Source of the DNA: Bacillota bacterium
Lineage (GTDB): Bacteria; Bacillota; Clostridia; Lachnospirales; Lachnospiraceae
Assembly: GCA_023458855.1 (NCBI GenBank)
Contig: JAEWWQ010000359.1
Location: 1-25,138 of the forward strand
Direction: 5' to 3'
Length of the DNA: 25,138 nt
Below are positions 7,830-15,598 of the stretch, in pieces (the first letter of the stretch is position 1; each line of letters opens with the position of its first letter). The notes under the pieces are model-generated. The model saw only the letters and a list, made by a program, of their open reading frames with translations, was not told where the DNA came from and made no database searches. A program made the position numbers and the translations under genes.

Positions 7830-8981
7830 TTATTTAATGTGAGTCTTTACAGCATTGGCAACTACATCAGCGACCTGTGGGTCAAATGCTTCCGGCATGA
7901 TATTGTCTTCATTTAATAATTCATCTGGAACGAGACCTGCAATTGCAACGGCAGCGGCCAGTTTCATTTCCTCTGTAATCTGCGTAGCACGTCCCTCCAG
8001 AGCTCCTTTAAAGATTCCAGGGAAAGCAACAACATTATTTACCTGATTAGGAAAGTCAGAGCGACCTGTACCAACGACTCTTGCTCCGGCAGCTTTTGCG
8101 ATATCCGGCATAATCTCAGGAACCGGATTGGCCATAGCGAAGAGAATGGAATCTGTATTCATGGAAGCGACCATTTCAGGCGTTACAATGTTAGGGGCGG
8201 ATACACCAACAAAAATATCAGCTCCCTTCAAGGCATCTGCCAGAGTGCCAGTTTCATTGTTTGGATTGGTGATTTCTGTCATCTTAATCTGCATCCAGTT
8301 AAGTCCTTCAGTAGACTTGGAGACAATACCAACTTTGTCGCACATGATGACATTAGGAAATCCATATGTCAGTAATAATTTTGTAATTGCAACACCTGCA
8401 CTACCGGCACCGTTGACAACAATTTTACAATCTTTTTTTTGTTTTTTTACAACCTTAAGAGCATTGATGATTCCTGCAAGCACTACAATTGCGGTACCAT
8501 GCTGATCATCATGAAATACGGGAATGTCCAGAATCTTTTTCAGTCTTTCTTCTATTTCAAAGCAACGGGGTGCACTGATATCCTCCAGATTAATTCCGCC
8601 GTAAGCAGGTGCAATATAAGTCACGGCCTTGATAATTTCTTCTGTATCCTGCGTATCCAGACAGATAGGAACTGCATTTACACCACCGAATTCCTTGAAG
8701 AGAACAGCTTTTCCCTCCATAACAGGCATGGCAGCATAAGGACCGATATTACCGAGTCCGAGAACAGCACTGCCGTCAGAGACTACGGCAACGGTATTGG
8801 CCTTCATCGTATACTTATAAGCGGCTTCTTTATCATTTGCAATGACCTTGCATGGTTCAGCCACGCCCGGTGTATATGCTAAAGATAAATCTTCTCTTGT
8901 CCTTACAGGAGTCTTTGAAATGGTTTCCAGTTTACCGTTCCACTCTTCATGAAGTTTTAAAGCTTTTTCGTTCGTAGTCAT
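7830..8981 (-). CDS. NAD-dependent malic enzyme
   Basis: A short bacterial malic enzyme (383 residues from the chosen start) that oxidatively decarboxylates malate to pyruvate. Visible are the catalytic Tyr in SLAYTPGVAEPCK, the VSDGSAVLGLGNIG strand, the Lys in MEGKAVLFKEFGG, the metal site VFHDDQHGTA, and the Rossmann NAD loop VVNGAGSAGVA. There is no phosphotransacetylase-like tail. I chose ATG at 8981 (MTTNEKALKL) because GGGAG stands 5 bases before it. The 11-codon extension to 9014 would begin inside a palindrome and lacks a binding site. It is the first gene of a three-gene minus-strand unit and has a long leader with two inverted repeats. Cofactor preference (NAD versus NADP) is inferred, not read directly. 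Confidence 0.93.
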   Translation of the reverse strand: MTTNEKALKLHEEWNGKLETISKTPVRTREDLSLAYTPGVAEPCKVIANDKEAAYKYTMKANTVAVVSDGSAVLGLGNIGPYAAMPVMEGKAVLFKEFGGVNAVPICLDTQDTEEIIKAVTYIAPAYGGINLEDISAPRCFEIEERLKKILDIPVFHDDQHGTAIVVLAGIINALKVVKKQKKDCKIVVNGAGSAGVAITKLLLTYGFPNVIMCDKVGIVSKSTEGLNWMQIKMTEITNPNNETGTLADALKGADIFVGVSAPNIVTPEMVASMNTDSILFAMANPVPEIMPDIAKAAGARVVGTGRSDFPNQVNNVVAFPGIFKGALEGRATQITEEMKLAAAVAIAGLVPDELLNEDNIMPEAFDPQVADVVANAVKTHIK

Positions 8982-8994
8982 AATTACTCCCATC

Positions 8995-9013
8995 TGCATG
9001 CTTCGAGCATGCA
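8995..9013 (-). promoter_or_regulatory. Perfect 8-bp inverted repeat in the malic enzyme leader
   Basis: TGCATGCT, a 3-base loop and AGCATGCA. It lies in the leader directly upstream of the GGGAG ribosome binding site (8987-8991). It could form an RNA hairpin that affects initiation, or be a DNA operator. The role is inferred. Confidence 0.5.
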
Positions 9014-9025
9014 CTCAAATCAATA

Positions 9026-9048
9026 GTTGAACACGGTTTTTGTTCAAC
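9026..9048 (-). promoter_or_regulatory. Second inverted repeat in the malic enzyme leader
   Basis: GTTGAAC, a 9-base spacer and GTTCAAC (7-bp perfect arms), 12 bases upstream of the first repeat. It could be an operator or a leader hairpin. The TTGAAC within it also resembles a -35 element, but no good -10 follows at the right distance. Confidence 0.4.
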
Positions 9049-9128
9049 ATTTTACCTAGCTTCTATTTTTTATTTAATTTAGGAACATCAGTAATCAAAA
9101 GAGATATTCTTATGTCACTATCTTTACA

Positions 9129-9157
9129 ATCATATAATATTTATTTTTTACTTTCAA
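9129..9157 (-). promoter_or_regulatory. Sigma-A-like promoter for the malic enzyme unit
   Basis: On the minus strand, TTGAAA (9157-9152), a 17-base spacer and TATGAT (9134-9129). Transcription would start near 9122, giving a leader of roughly 140 bases before the ATG at 8981. Five of six bases match consensus in each hexamer, and the spacing is ideal. Confidence 0.55.
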
Positions 9158-9188
9158 GCGCAATTAAGAAACCATGTACAGCATTCTA

Positions 9189-10448
9189 TCAGCTGAAGAT
9201 CATTTCATCCAGAATCTTCATGTATTTATCTTTCGTTTTTAGATTTTTGGTCTCAGTATTCTTTTTTTCCATACCGGTATAAAAAGAATATGTAACAGGA
9301 AGAAAGGATTCTAAAATATCTAAATATTCTTTTGAAAAAAATTCCTTATTCTGGATAACAGAAAAGTAAATAAGCTGATAACAATTGTATAAAATAAAGT
9401 TCTTAAATTCATAATTTTCAGGTTGATAAGATTCCATGATCTCATGAATGAAATGTAACATTTTGTTTACGATCTTTTCTTCTTGTTCGTAGTGCAGATT
9501 TACTGTAAAAATTGTTTGGTTCAATATTTGTGAATCTTCCTTGATATCTTGCAGATCATCTGCTAATTGCAGGAAAAATCCAAATCCGAGATAAAAAAAT
9601 ACATCAGCTTCAGTTATTTCCTTATTAACAAAAAAACGATCGATCAATACAGAAATGCCGCCTTTATAAAGAGAAATATCCAATCGTTCTTCAACAGTCA
9701 GAAGAAGGTTTTTATTCTGCTGCCGTATACTGTCTTCCTGTGCTTCCAGCATCATAAGCAGCAATGTAAAAATGGTTGCGTCAGCAGTTCGCGGATAATC
9801 AGATTCAATTGACTGAAGCAGTTCACATGTTTTTTGTTGATGTATAGTTTTGGGGGAAACTTCCTTACCTATCAATTTATCCCGGATTATTTGATTATAT
9901 TCAGATTTTTGTTCATTGGAATAGTTTTTACTGTCAATAAAATTATCTGTGAAAGGATAAAGCATACTATATCCAAAGCCTGCCATACTCAATCCGGATT
10001 TTATCTGATTTATCTCTTTGAACATTGCATACACCACATAATTTCGCATAGCTTGTCCTATTCCATCAAAAGATAATTCAGGAGCAAATTTTCTTACATG
10101 GATCAGAAAATCCCTGAGCTCTTCTTTAAAAGAGTCTAATGTCTGCTGATTCACGGAATCGTGTATTCCGATTATTGTTTCTTCCCGTAAAAAAGCATCT
10201 ATCATAGACAATGTTCTTCGCTTCCATTTTTTTCGTCCTATCGGTATACGGGAAAACTTATTGAGCTGTTTCTGGAAATTATCTGAAACAGTTTGCAGAT
10301 ACTGTTCATTCTGCGTTTTTGTTTTTCTGTCAATTTCTAACATAAAATCTGGAAATAAATCGCTGGCAGCATACCACTTATTTTTTATCACAGTAAAATA
10401 ATTTTCTTTAACGAGATGCAAATTTGATAGAACCATTGTTTTCCTCAT
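9189..10448 (-). CDS. Class I isoprenoid-synthase-like protein, orphan
   Basis: 419 residues, almost all helical, with features of the class I (trans) isoprenoid synthase fold. Residues 290-301 read GFFLQLADDLQD, an exact GxxxQxxDDxxD second Asp-rich motif as in prenyl diphosphate synthases, preceded by YKGG (261-264), where those enzymes have a conserved Lys. Residues 168-172 read DNFID, a D(D/N)xxD first motif. Such enzymes bind Mg-diphosphate and build or cyclise prenyl chains. The N-terminal ~120 residues and the tail after ~390 do not resemble typical family members. The product is unknown and no isoprenoid genes are adjacent. Base composition is lower in GC than neighbours. ATG at 10448 has GAAGG 10 bases upstream; ATG at 10436 with GAGG is equally possible. 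Confidence 0.65.
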   Translation of the reverse strand: MRKTMVLSNLHLVKENYFTVIKNKWYAASDLFPDFMLEIDRKTKTQNEQYLQTVSDNFQKQLNKFSRIPIGRKKWKRRTLSMIDAFLREETIIGIHDSVNQQTLDSFKEELRDFLIHVRKFAPELSFDGIGQAMRNYVVYAMFKEINQIKSGLSMAGFGYSMLYPFTDNFIDSKNYSNEQKSEYNQIIRDKLIGKEVSPKTIHQQKTCELLQSIESDYPRTADATIFTLLLMMLEAQEDSIRQQNKNLLLTVEERLDISLYKGGISVLIDRFFVNKEITEADVFFYLGFGFFLQLADDLQDIKEDSQILNQTIFTVNLHYEQEEKIVNKMLHFIHEIMESYQPENYEFKNFILYNCYQLIYFSVIQNKEFFSKEYLDILESFLPVTYSFYTGMEKKNTETKNLKTKDKYMKILDEMIFS

Positions 10449-10502
10449 TTCTGCGCAGCCTTCATGCGCACCTCAGGTAGAATTTATAATAGTAATTTAT
10501 AA

Positions 10503-10530
10503 ATTATATCATGAAACTAAAGCGTGTTCA
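10503..10530 (-). promoter_or_regulatory. Possible promoter for the isoprenoid-synthase-like gene
   Basis: Minus strand TGAACA (10530-10525), 16-base spacer, TATAAT (10508-10503). The -35 match is poor (4 of 6), the -10 perfect. It would give a leader of ~48 bases. Confidence 0.3.
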
Positions 10531-10558
10531 TGGAAAAAAGCAAAAAGCTGAAAAATAC

Positions 10559-10587
10559 TTTTCATTTAAAAGTAAATGATGTATAAT
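10559..10587 (+). promoter_or_regulatory. Sigma-A-like promoter for rho
   Basis: TTTTCA (10559-10564), 17-base spacer, TATAAT (10582-10587). It lies in the 263-base divergent gap between the isoprenoid-like gene and rho and gives a leader of about 115 bases. Long leaders are common for rho, which is often autoregulated, but no specific leader structure was recognised here. Confidence 0.5.
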
Positions 10588-10711
10588 GTGAAAAGTGCAT
10601 AACAATTCAAAAGACATATCTGTTTTAATTCCCAACAATTGATGAAAAGAATGATAGATAAATTTTAAAATTTAGATATTGAATATGAAATGTTAAATAT
10701 GGAGGAACTAA

Positions 10712-12073
10712 ATGAGAGAAAAGTACGAATCACTTGCCCTTTCTGATCTTCGTGAGATTGCAAAAACGCGGGAAATTAAGGGAGCTGCTTCTTTAAAAAA
10801 GGCGGATCTGATTGATGCCATGTTAGAAGCGGATGAAAAAGACAAGGCACAGGGAAAAGAAGTGGAACCAAGGATGGTATTGAGCAGGCCGGGTGAAGCA
10901 AGAGAGGGTAAAAAGGAAGAGGAGGATAAATTTCCTTCGGAACTGGACAGCGGGATTGCAGCCCACGGTATTTTGGAAGTCATGCCGGATGGATATGGAT
11001 TTATCCGTTGTGCGAATTACCTGCCTGGGGAGAATGATGTATATGTAGCACCGAGCCAGATTCGCCGGTTTAATATGAAGACAGGTGATATTATAGATGG
11101 AAACACCAGAGTAAAGACGCAAAGTGAGAAGTTCAGTGCGCTGCTGTTTGTCAAGAAAATTAATAATCTGCCGCCGGAAGTAGCCGCCAGAAGAAAGAAC
11201 TTTGAAGATATGACACCGATCTTTCCGAATGAGCGATTGCGCCTTGAGACATCAGGTTCCACAGTATCCATGAGAATTATGGATCTGATGAGTCCTGTCG
11301 GTAAAGGACAAAGAGGAATGATCGTGTCTCCACCTAAAGCAGGTAAGACCACCTTATTAAAAGAAGTAGCAAAATCTATAAAACAGAACAGTCCCGATAT
11401 GCATCTGATCATCTTATTAATCGATGAGCGCCCGGAAGAGGTTACTGACATCAGAGAAGCGATTGAGGGACCGAATGTAGAAGTGATATATTCCACATTT
11501 GACGAACTGCCGGATCATCATAAGAGAGTGGCGGAAATGGTGATCGAAAGAGCAAAGCGTCTCGTAGAACATAAAAAAGATGTCATGATTCTGTTAGACA
11601 GTATCACACGTCTGACAAGAGCCTACAACCTGACAGTTCCGCCAAGTGGAAGAACTCTGTCGGGCGGTCTGGATCCGGCAGCACTCCATATGCCAAAGCG
11701 ATTTTTCGGGGCTGCAAGAAATATGCGTGAAGGCGGAAGTCTTACTATTCTTGCAACAGCGCTGGTTGATACAGGAAGCAAGATGGATGATGTGGTATAT
11801 GAGGAGTTCAAGGGAACCGGTAATATGGAAATGGTTCTGGATAGAAAATTATCTGAGCGTCGTGTATTTCCGGCGATTGATATTCCAAAATCCGGTACCA
11901 GAAGAGAAGATTTATTGTTGACCGCGGAGGAATTGGAAGCAATTAATATCATGCGGAAAGCATTAAATGGTATGAAGCCGGAAGAAGCTGTGGATAAGAT
12001 CCTGGATATGTTCATGAAGACAAAAACAAATATTGAATTCGTAAATACAGTGAAAAAAATTAAATTTATTTAA
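10712..12073 (+). CDS. rho: Transcription termination factor Rho
   Basis: Rho is the hexameric RNA-dependent ATPase that ends transcription at C-rich unstructured RNA. Residues 1-40 form the Rho_N helical domain (LSDLREIAKTREIKGAASLKK). A charged, low-complexity linker (40-80, rich in K and E) follows, then the cold-shock-like RNA-binding domain with GYGFIR (94-99). The RecA-like motor has Walker A SPPKAGKTT (206-214), Walker B VMILLDSITR (291-300), the Q-loop region PSGRTLSGGLDP (311-322) and the R-loop. The 453 residues are typical for Clostridia. GGAGG stands 6 bases before the ATG. The rho, rpmE, DUF1385, prmC, prfA order is one I know from Clostridial genomes. Confidence 0.97.
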   Translation: MREKYESLALSDLREIAKTREIKGAASLKKADLIDAMLEADEKDKAQGKEVEPRMVLSRPGEAREGKKEEEDKFPSELDSGIAAHGILEVMPDGYGFIRCANYLPGENDVYVAPSQIRRFNMKTGDIIDGNTRVKTQSEKFSALLFVKKINNLPPEVAARRKNFEDMTPIFPNERLRLETSGSTVSMRIMDLMSPVGKGQRGMIVSPPKAGKTTLLKEVAKSIKQNSPDMHLIILLIDERPEEVTDIREAIEGPNVEVIYSTFDELPDHHKRVAEMVIERAKRLVEHKKDVMILLDSITRLTRAYNLTVPPSGRTLSGGLDPAALHMPKRFFGAARNMREGGSLTILATALVDTGSKMDDVVYEEFKGTGNMEMVLDRKLSERRVFPAIDIPKSGTRREDLLLTAEELEAINIMRKALNGMKPEEAVDKILDMFMKTKTNIEFVNTVKKIKFI

Positions 12074-12098
12074 TTGATTCTTATTTAATAAAAAGTAC

Positions 12099-12127
12099 TT
12101 GCATGGTGTTATTTTCTATGTTACAAT
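12099..12127 (+). promoter_or_regulatory. Strong sigma-A promoter for rpmE
   Basis: TTGCAT (12099-12104), 17-base spacer, TACAAT (12122-12127). Transcription would start near 12134, about 55 bases before the L31 ATG. With the terminator at 12407-12440 it makes rpmE an independent unit. Confidence 0.75.
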
Positions 12128-12188
12128 AAACAAGCTGTTTATGAGATGAGAACAAAACTATTATGATTTATATAGAGAGGTGAAAGTA

Positions 12189-12395
12189 ATGAGAGAAGGA
12201 ATCCATCCTGAGTATTATCAGGCAACCGTAACATGTAACTGTGGTAATACATTTGTAACTGGTTCAACAAAATCGGAAATCCACGTGGAAGTTTGTTCAA
12301 AATGCCACACATTCTACACAGGTCAGCAAAAATCTGTTAGAGCTGATGGACGTATTGATAAGTTCAACAAGAAATATGGTGTGGAAAGCAAATAA
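12189..12395 (+). CDS. rpmE: 50S ribosomal protein L31 (zinc-binding type)
   Basis: 68 residues beginning MREGIHPEYYQATVTCNC. The four Cys that define the zinc-binding form are present: Cys16 and Cys18 (CNC), and Cys36 and Cys39 (CSKC). L31 sits at the bridge between ribosomal subunits. In many bacteria the zinc form is exchanged for a zinc-free paralogue under zinc starvation. I chose ATG at 12189, with AGGTG about 7 bases upstream. The in-frame GTG at 12180 lies inside that ribosome binding site and would add a non-family MKV extension. The gene has its own promoter and a clear terminator. Confidence 0.96.
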   Translation: MREGIHPEYYQATVTCNCGNTFVTGSTKSEIHVEVCSKCHTFYTGQQKSVRADGRIDKFNKKYGVESK

Positions 12396-12406
12396 GTATT
12401 GCAGAC

Positions 12407-12440
12407 AAGGTTGAGGTTTAATTATCTCAACCTTATTTTT
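12407..12440 (+). terminator. Intrinsic terminator of rpmE
   Basis: AAGGTTGAG (12407-12415), a 10-base loop and CTCAACCTT (12426-12434), a perfect 9-bp stem, followed by ATTTTT. It begins 11 bases after the L31 stop. Confidence 0.87.
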
Positions 12441-12509
12441 GCTATATAGATATTTTAAACTGATGTCAGTGTGAAATAATCAATATAGTGATGAAAGACT
12501 GGAGTCAGA

Positions 12510-13526
12510 ATGAAAAAAACAAAGATAAACAGATCTTCAGGGATTGGTGGGCAGGCAGTTCTGGAAGGTGTTATGATGAAAAATAAGGACACTTATGCTG
12601 TCGCAGTCAGAAAACCAAATGGAGAAATTGAAATTGAGACAGAAGAATTCGCAGGTGTCATGCATGAAAATAAATTAAAAAAAGTACCATTTATAAGAGG
12701 AACTTTTAACTTTATAGATTCCTTAATGTTAGGAATGCGTGCATTGACTTTTTCATCATCATTTTATGAAGAAGAGGAAAGTGAAGAGACAAAAACGGAT
12801 AGGGCCATGAAAAAGCTATTCAAGGAGAAAGCGGAAAAAGTGCTTATGGGATTGACGATTGCTTTCTCTGTTGTTATGGCAGTTGCTGTTTTTATGATTC
12901 TGCCTTATTTTTTGTCCTCTTTATTAAATAGATTTGTGCGTAACATGTCACTTCTGGCTATTATCGAGGGTATTATACGTATCCTGATATTTGTATTATA
13001 TGTTGTAGCAATCTCGGTAATGAAAGATATCCGAAGAGTATACCAGTATCATGGTGCGGAACATAAATGTATCAATTGTATTGAGAAGGGGAGACCGCTG
13101 ACAGTCAGGAATGTAATGAGAAGTTCCAAGCAGCATAAGCGCTGCGGAACAAGTTTCATGCTATTTGTCATGTTTGTAAGTGTTATTCTGTTCTTCTTCA
13201 TTCGTGTAGAGAATCCGGTATACCGTGTTTTGCTTCGTATCTTATTGATACCTGTGATTGCAGGAATCTCATATGAGATTATCAGACTGGCAGGAAGAAG
13301 CAATAATATTCTGGTACGTATCATTTCAGCTCCCGGTATGTGGTTACAGAGGCTGACTACAAAAGAACCGGATGAAGATATGGTAGAAGTCGCGATTGCT
13401 TCGGTGGAAGCGGTATTTGACTGGAAGGCATATCTGCTGGATACGTTTGGTTATGAGGTAGATGATTCGTGGCTGGATGATGCACAGGAAGAGGATAAAA
13501 AAGAAGATACAGACAGCAGTAAATAA
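12510..13526 (+). CDS. DUF1385 membrane protein (YqhQ-like)
   Basis: 338 residues. The N-terminal IGGQAVLEGVMMKNKDTYAVAVRKP is the hallmark of DUF1385, with FIRGTFNFIDSLMLGM following. An acidic loop (EEEESEE) precedes two membrane helices (~112-137 and ~148-170). The conserved YHGAEHKCINCIEKG motif comes next, with Cys, His and Glu that look like a metal site, then RCGTSFML and two more helices. The C-terminal tail is very acidic. B. subtilis YqhQ is the best-known member and its function is unsettled to my knowledge. GGAG stands 9 bases upstream. It is 17 bases before prmC, an arrangement I recall from other Clostridia. Confidence 0.92.
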   Translation: MKKTKINRSSGIGGQAVLEGVMMKNKDTYAVAVRKPNGEIEIETEEFAGVMHENKLKKVPFIRGTFNFIDSLMLGMRALTFSSSFYEEEESEETKTDRAMKKLFKEKAEKVLMGLTIAFSVVMAVAVFMILPYFLSSLLNRFVRNMSLLAIIEGIIRILIFVLYVVAISVMKDIRRVYQYHGAEHKCINCIEKGRPLTVRNVMRSSKQHKRCGTSFMLFVMFVSVILFFFIRVENPVYRVLLRILLIPVIAGISYEIIRLAGRSNNILVRIISAPGMWLQRLTTKEPDEDMVEVAIASVEAVFDWKAYLLDTFGYEVDDSWLDDAQEEDKKEDTDSSK

Positions 13527-13543
13527 TAAAAGGTAATTAAGCG

Positions 13544-14386
13544 ATGAAGTATAAAGAGGTATACACAGAAGGCTGTGAGAGGTTGTATGGAAGGCAGATA
13601 GAGAATGCCAAGTTAGATGCCAGATTACTGTTGGAATTCATATGTCATACAAATCGAAATGATCTGTTAGCACATGGTGACAGAGAAGTATCAGAGGAGA
13701 ATTATCGAAAATATCAACAGGTTATTGAAAAAAGAGAACAACATATTCCTTTGCAGCATATAACTGGTTCACAGGAATTTATGGGCTTACAATTTCAAGT
13801 GAATGAAAAGGTACTGATTCCAAGGCAGGATACGGAAGTTCTGGTGGAGGAAGCTATGCTTCATCTGCATGACGGGATGCGTATTCTGGATATGTGTACG
13901 GGATCTGGGTGTATTTTACTTAGTTTATTGCACTATTCCAATGATTGTGCTGGTACAGGTGTAGATATTTCGGCAGAAGCCCTTGCGGTTGCCCGGGAGA
14001 ACGCGGAAAATCTGGAGATAGCGGCTGATTTTATACAAAGTGACCTGTTCCGACAGCTGGAATTCAATGAAAAATATGATATGCTGGTATCGAATCCCCC
14101 ATATATTCAGACAAAGATGGTGGAAACCCTGATGCCGGAAGTGCGGGACCATGAACCTGTGATTGCACTTGACGGAATGGAAGACGGTCTTTTCTTCTAT
14201 AACAGAATTATAGAGGAATGCGGTGCATATCTAAATGGCGGTGCCTGCGTACTATTTGAGATAGGATACGACCAGGGGCAGCAGGTAAAGGAACTTATGG
14301 AGCAACAAGGATTTAGAGAAGTAACGGTGATGAAGGATTTTGCAGGTCTTGACCGTGTCGTCACAGGGACTTTTGTGAAAGGATAG
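13544..14386 (+). CDS. prmC: Peptide chain release factor N5-glutamine methyltransferase PrmC
   Basis: PrmC (HemK) methylates the Gln of the GGQ motif in release factors, using S-adenosylmethionine. The N-terminal helical domain (1-~75) contacts the release factor. Conserved family motifs include LDARLLLEF, QHITGSQEFMG and VLIPRQDTEVLVE. The methyltransferase core carries ILDMCTGSGCI (114-124, cofactor loop) and the catalytic NPPY (184-187). The 280 residues are the normal length. It lies 11 bases upstream of prfA, its substrate gene, which is the classic arrangement. The ribosome binding site (AAGGT, about 11 bases away) is weak, consistent with coupling to the DUF1385 gene. Confidence 0.97.
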   Translation: MKYKEVYTEGCERLYGRQIENAKLDARLLLEFICHTNRNDLLAHGDREVSEENYRKYQQVIEKREQHIPLQHITGSQEFMGLQFQVNEKVLIPRQDTEVLVEEAMLHLHDGMRILDMCTGSGCILLSLLHYSNDCAGTGVDISAEALAVARENAENLEIAADFIQSDLFRQLEFNEKYDMLVSNPPYIQTKMVETLMPEVRDHEPVIALDGMEDGLFFYNRIIEECGAYLNGGACVLFEIGYDQGQQVKELMEQQGFREVTVMKDFAGLDRVVTGTFVKG

Positions 14387-14397
14387 AAGTGTAGAAC

Positions 14398-15471
14398 ATG
14401 TTTGATAAATTAGAGGATTTATTGATTCGATTTGAAGAGGTTCTGGGAGAACTGAATGAACCTACAGTAACGAATAATCAGGATAGATTCCGCTCGTTGA
14501 TGAAAGAGCAAAGTGAATTGACACCAATTGTGGAAGCTTATAAAGAATACAAGAAATGCAATCAGGATATCGAAGACAGTCTTGCTATGTTAGAGAGTGA
14601 ATCTGATGAAGAAATGCGTGAAATGTTAAAAGAGGAACTGAATACAGCCAAGAAGCGCGTAGAGGAATTACAACAGGAGTTAAAGATTCTCTTACTTCCA
14701 AAAGACCCAAATGACGGAAAAGATGTTATTGTAGAGATTCGTGCGGGTGCTGGCGGAGATGAGGCTGCTCTGTTTGCAGCAGAAATGTATCGATTGTATG
14801 TTCATTATGCGGAGAAGCAGCGTTGGAAAGTGGAGACAGTCAGTGTGGATGAGATCGGTATCGGTGGTATGAAGGAAGTAAGTTTCATAATTAGTGGTAA
14901 CGGTGCTTATTCTAAATTGAAATATGAAAGCGGTGTGCACCGTGTACAGCGTATTCCGGAAACAGAATCAGGTGGAAGAATCCATACGTCCACGATTACC
15001 GTAGCAGTGATGCCGGAAGTAGAAGATGTAGATGTAGTGATTGAAGACAAAGATATCCGTATTGATGTTATGCGTGCATCCGGTAATGGTGGGCAGTGTG
15101 TCAATACAACAGATTCAGCGGTTCGTCTGACCCACTATCCGACAGGAATCGTAGTATATAGCCAGACGGAGAAGTCGCAATTACAGAATAAAGAGAAAGC
15201 GTTCGCACTCTTGCGTGCTAAATTATATGATATCGAACAGCAGAAACAGCATGATGCGGAAGCAGAGCTTCGCAGAAGCCAGATCGGCACCGGAGACCGC
15301 TCTGAAAAGATCCGTACCTATAACTTCCCTCAGGGTCGTGTGACAGATCATAGAATCAAGCTTACTTTATACAGAATTGATGCTATTATGAACGGTGATA
15401 TAGAAGAGTTATTAGATAGTCTTATTGCAGCCGACCAGGCAGCGAAACTTGCAAAGATGAATGAAAACTAG
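14398..15471 (+). CDS. prfA: Peptide chain release factor 1
   Basis: RF1 reads UAA and UAG stop codons and releases the finished peptide. The peptidyl-hydrolase motif GGQ is at 231-233 (RASGNGGQCVNTTDSAVR). The stop-codon-reading tripeptide PET is at 187-189 (IPETESGG), which is the RF1 rather than the RF2 (SPF) form. RAGAGGDEA and SGNGAYSKLKYESGVHRVQRIP are also typical. The Gln at 233 is the target of PrmC encoded directly upstream. The 357 residues are of usual length and there is no frameshift site. No hairpin terminator was found directly after the stop. Confidence 0.97.
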   Translation: MFDKLEDLLIRFEEVLGELNEPTVTNNQDRFRSLMKEQSELTPIVEAYKEYKKCNQDIEDSLAMLESESDEEMREMLKEELNTAKKRVEELQQELKILLLPKDPNDGKDVIVEIRAGAGGDEAALFAAEMYRLYVHYAEKQRWKVETVSVDEIGIGGMKEVSFIISGNGAYSKLKYESGVHRVQRIPETESGGRIHTSTITVAVMPEVEDVDVVIEDKDIRIDVMRASGNGGQCVNTTDSAVRLTHYPTGIVVYSQTEKSQLQNKEKAFALLRAKLYDIEQQKQHDAEAELRRSQIGTGDRSEKIRTYNFPQGRVTDHRIKLTLYRIDAIMNGDIEELLDSLIAADQAAKLAKMNEN

Positions 15472-15585
15472 GGAGACTGGGTTAGTTTTTACTGTTTCTC
15501 ATAAGCATCACCTCCATTCTATGTAAGAATAGATGTTAAATTCTATTCATGATTAAGTTTTATCGCATCAGTACATACTATCCAT

Positions 15586-15593
15586 GAGGTGAT
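15586..15593 (+). promoter_or_regulatory. Ribosome binding site for the 60-aa gene with a GTG start
   Basis: GAGGTGAT, complementary to the 16S anti-Shine-Dalgarno, 5 bases before GTG at 15599. It is the main evidence that this small frame is translated. Confidence 0.7.
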
Positions 15594-15598
15594 GAATA

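Noticed and set aside
8982..9014. 11-codon N-terminal extension of malic enzyme
   Set aside because: It would begin in the palindrome without a ribosome binding site, while ATG at 8981 has GGGAG at 5 bases and gives the normal family start.
9040..9282. Plus-strand 80-codon frame rich in Phe/Ser between malic enzyme and the isoprenoid-like gene
   Set aside because: No ribosome binding site, it overlaps the end of the minus-strand gene, and its composition comes from antisense AT-rich sequence.
10708..10983. Minus-strand frame of 91 codons over the 5' end of rho
   Set aside because: It is antisense to a highly conserved gene, has no ribosome binding site, and its Ser/Pro-rich product is the usual shadow of a Lys/Glu-rich sense frame.
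14398..15471. Possible programmed frameshift in the release factor gene
   Set aside because: Frameshifting is a feature of prfB. This gene carries the RF1 PET tripeptide and reads through in one frame.
15516..15547. Short inverted repeats (ATTCT/AGAAT and GAATAG/CTATTC) after prfA
   Set aside because: Arms are only 5-6 bp in AT-rich DNA and mutually exclusive, with no T-tract or promoter match. No sigma-F/G promoter pair with correct spacing could be found either.
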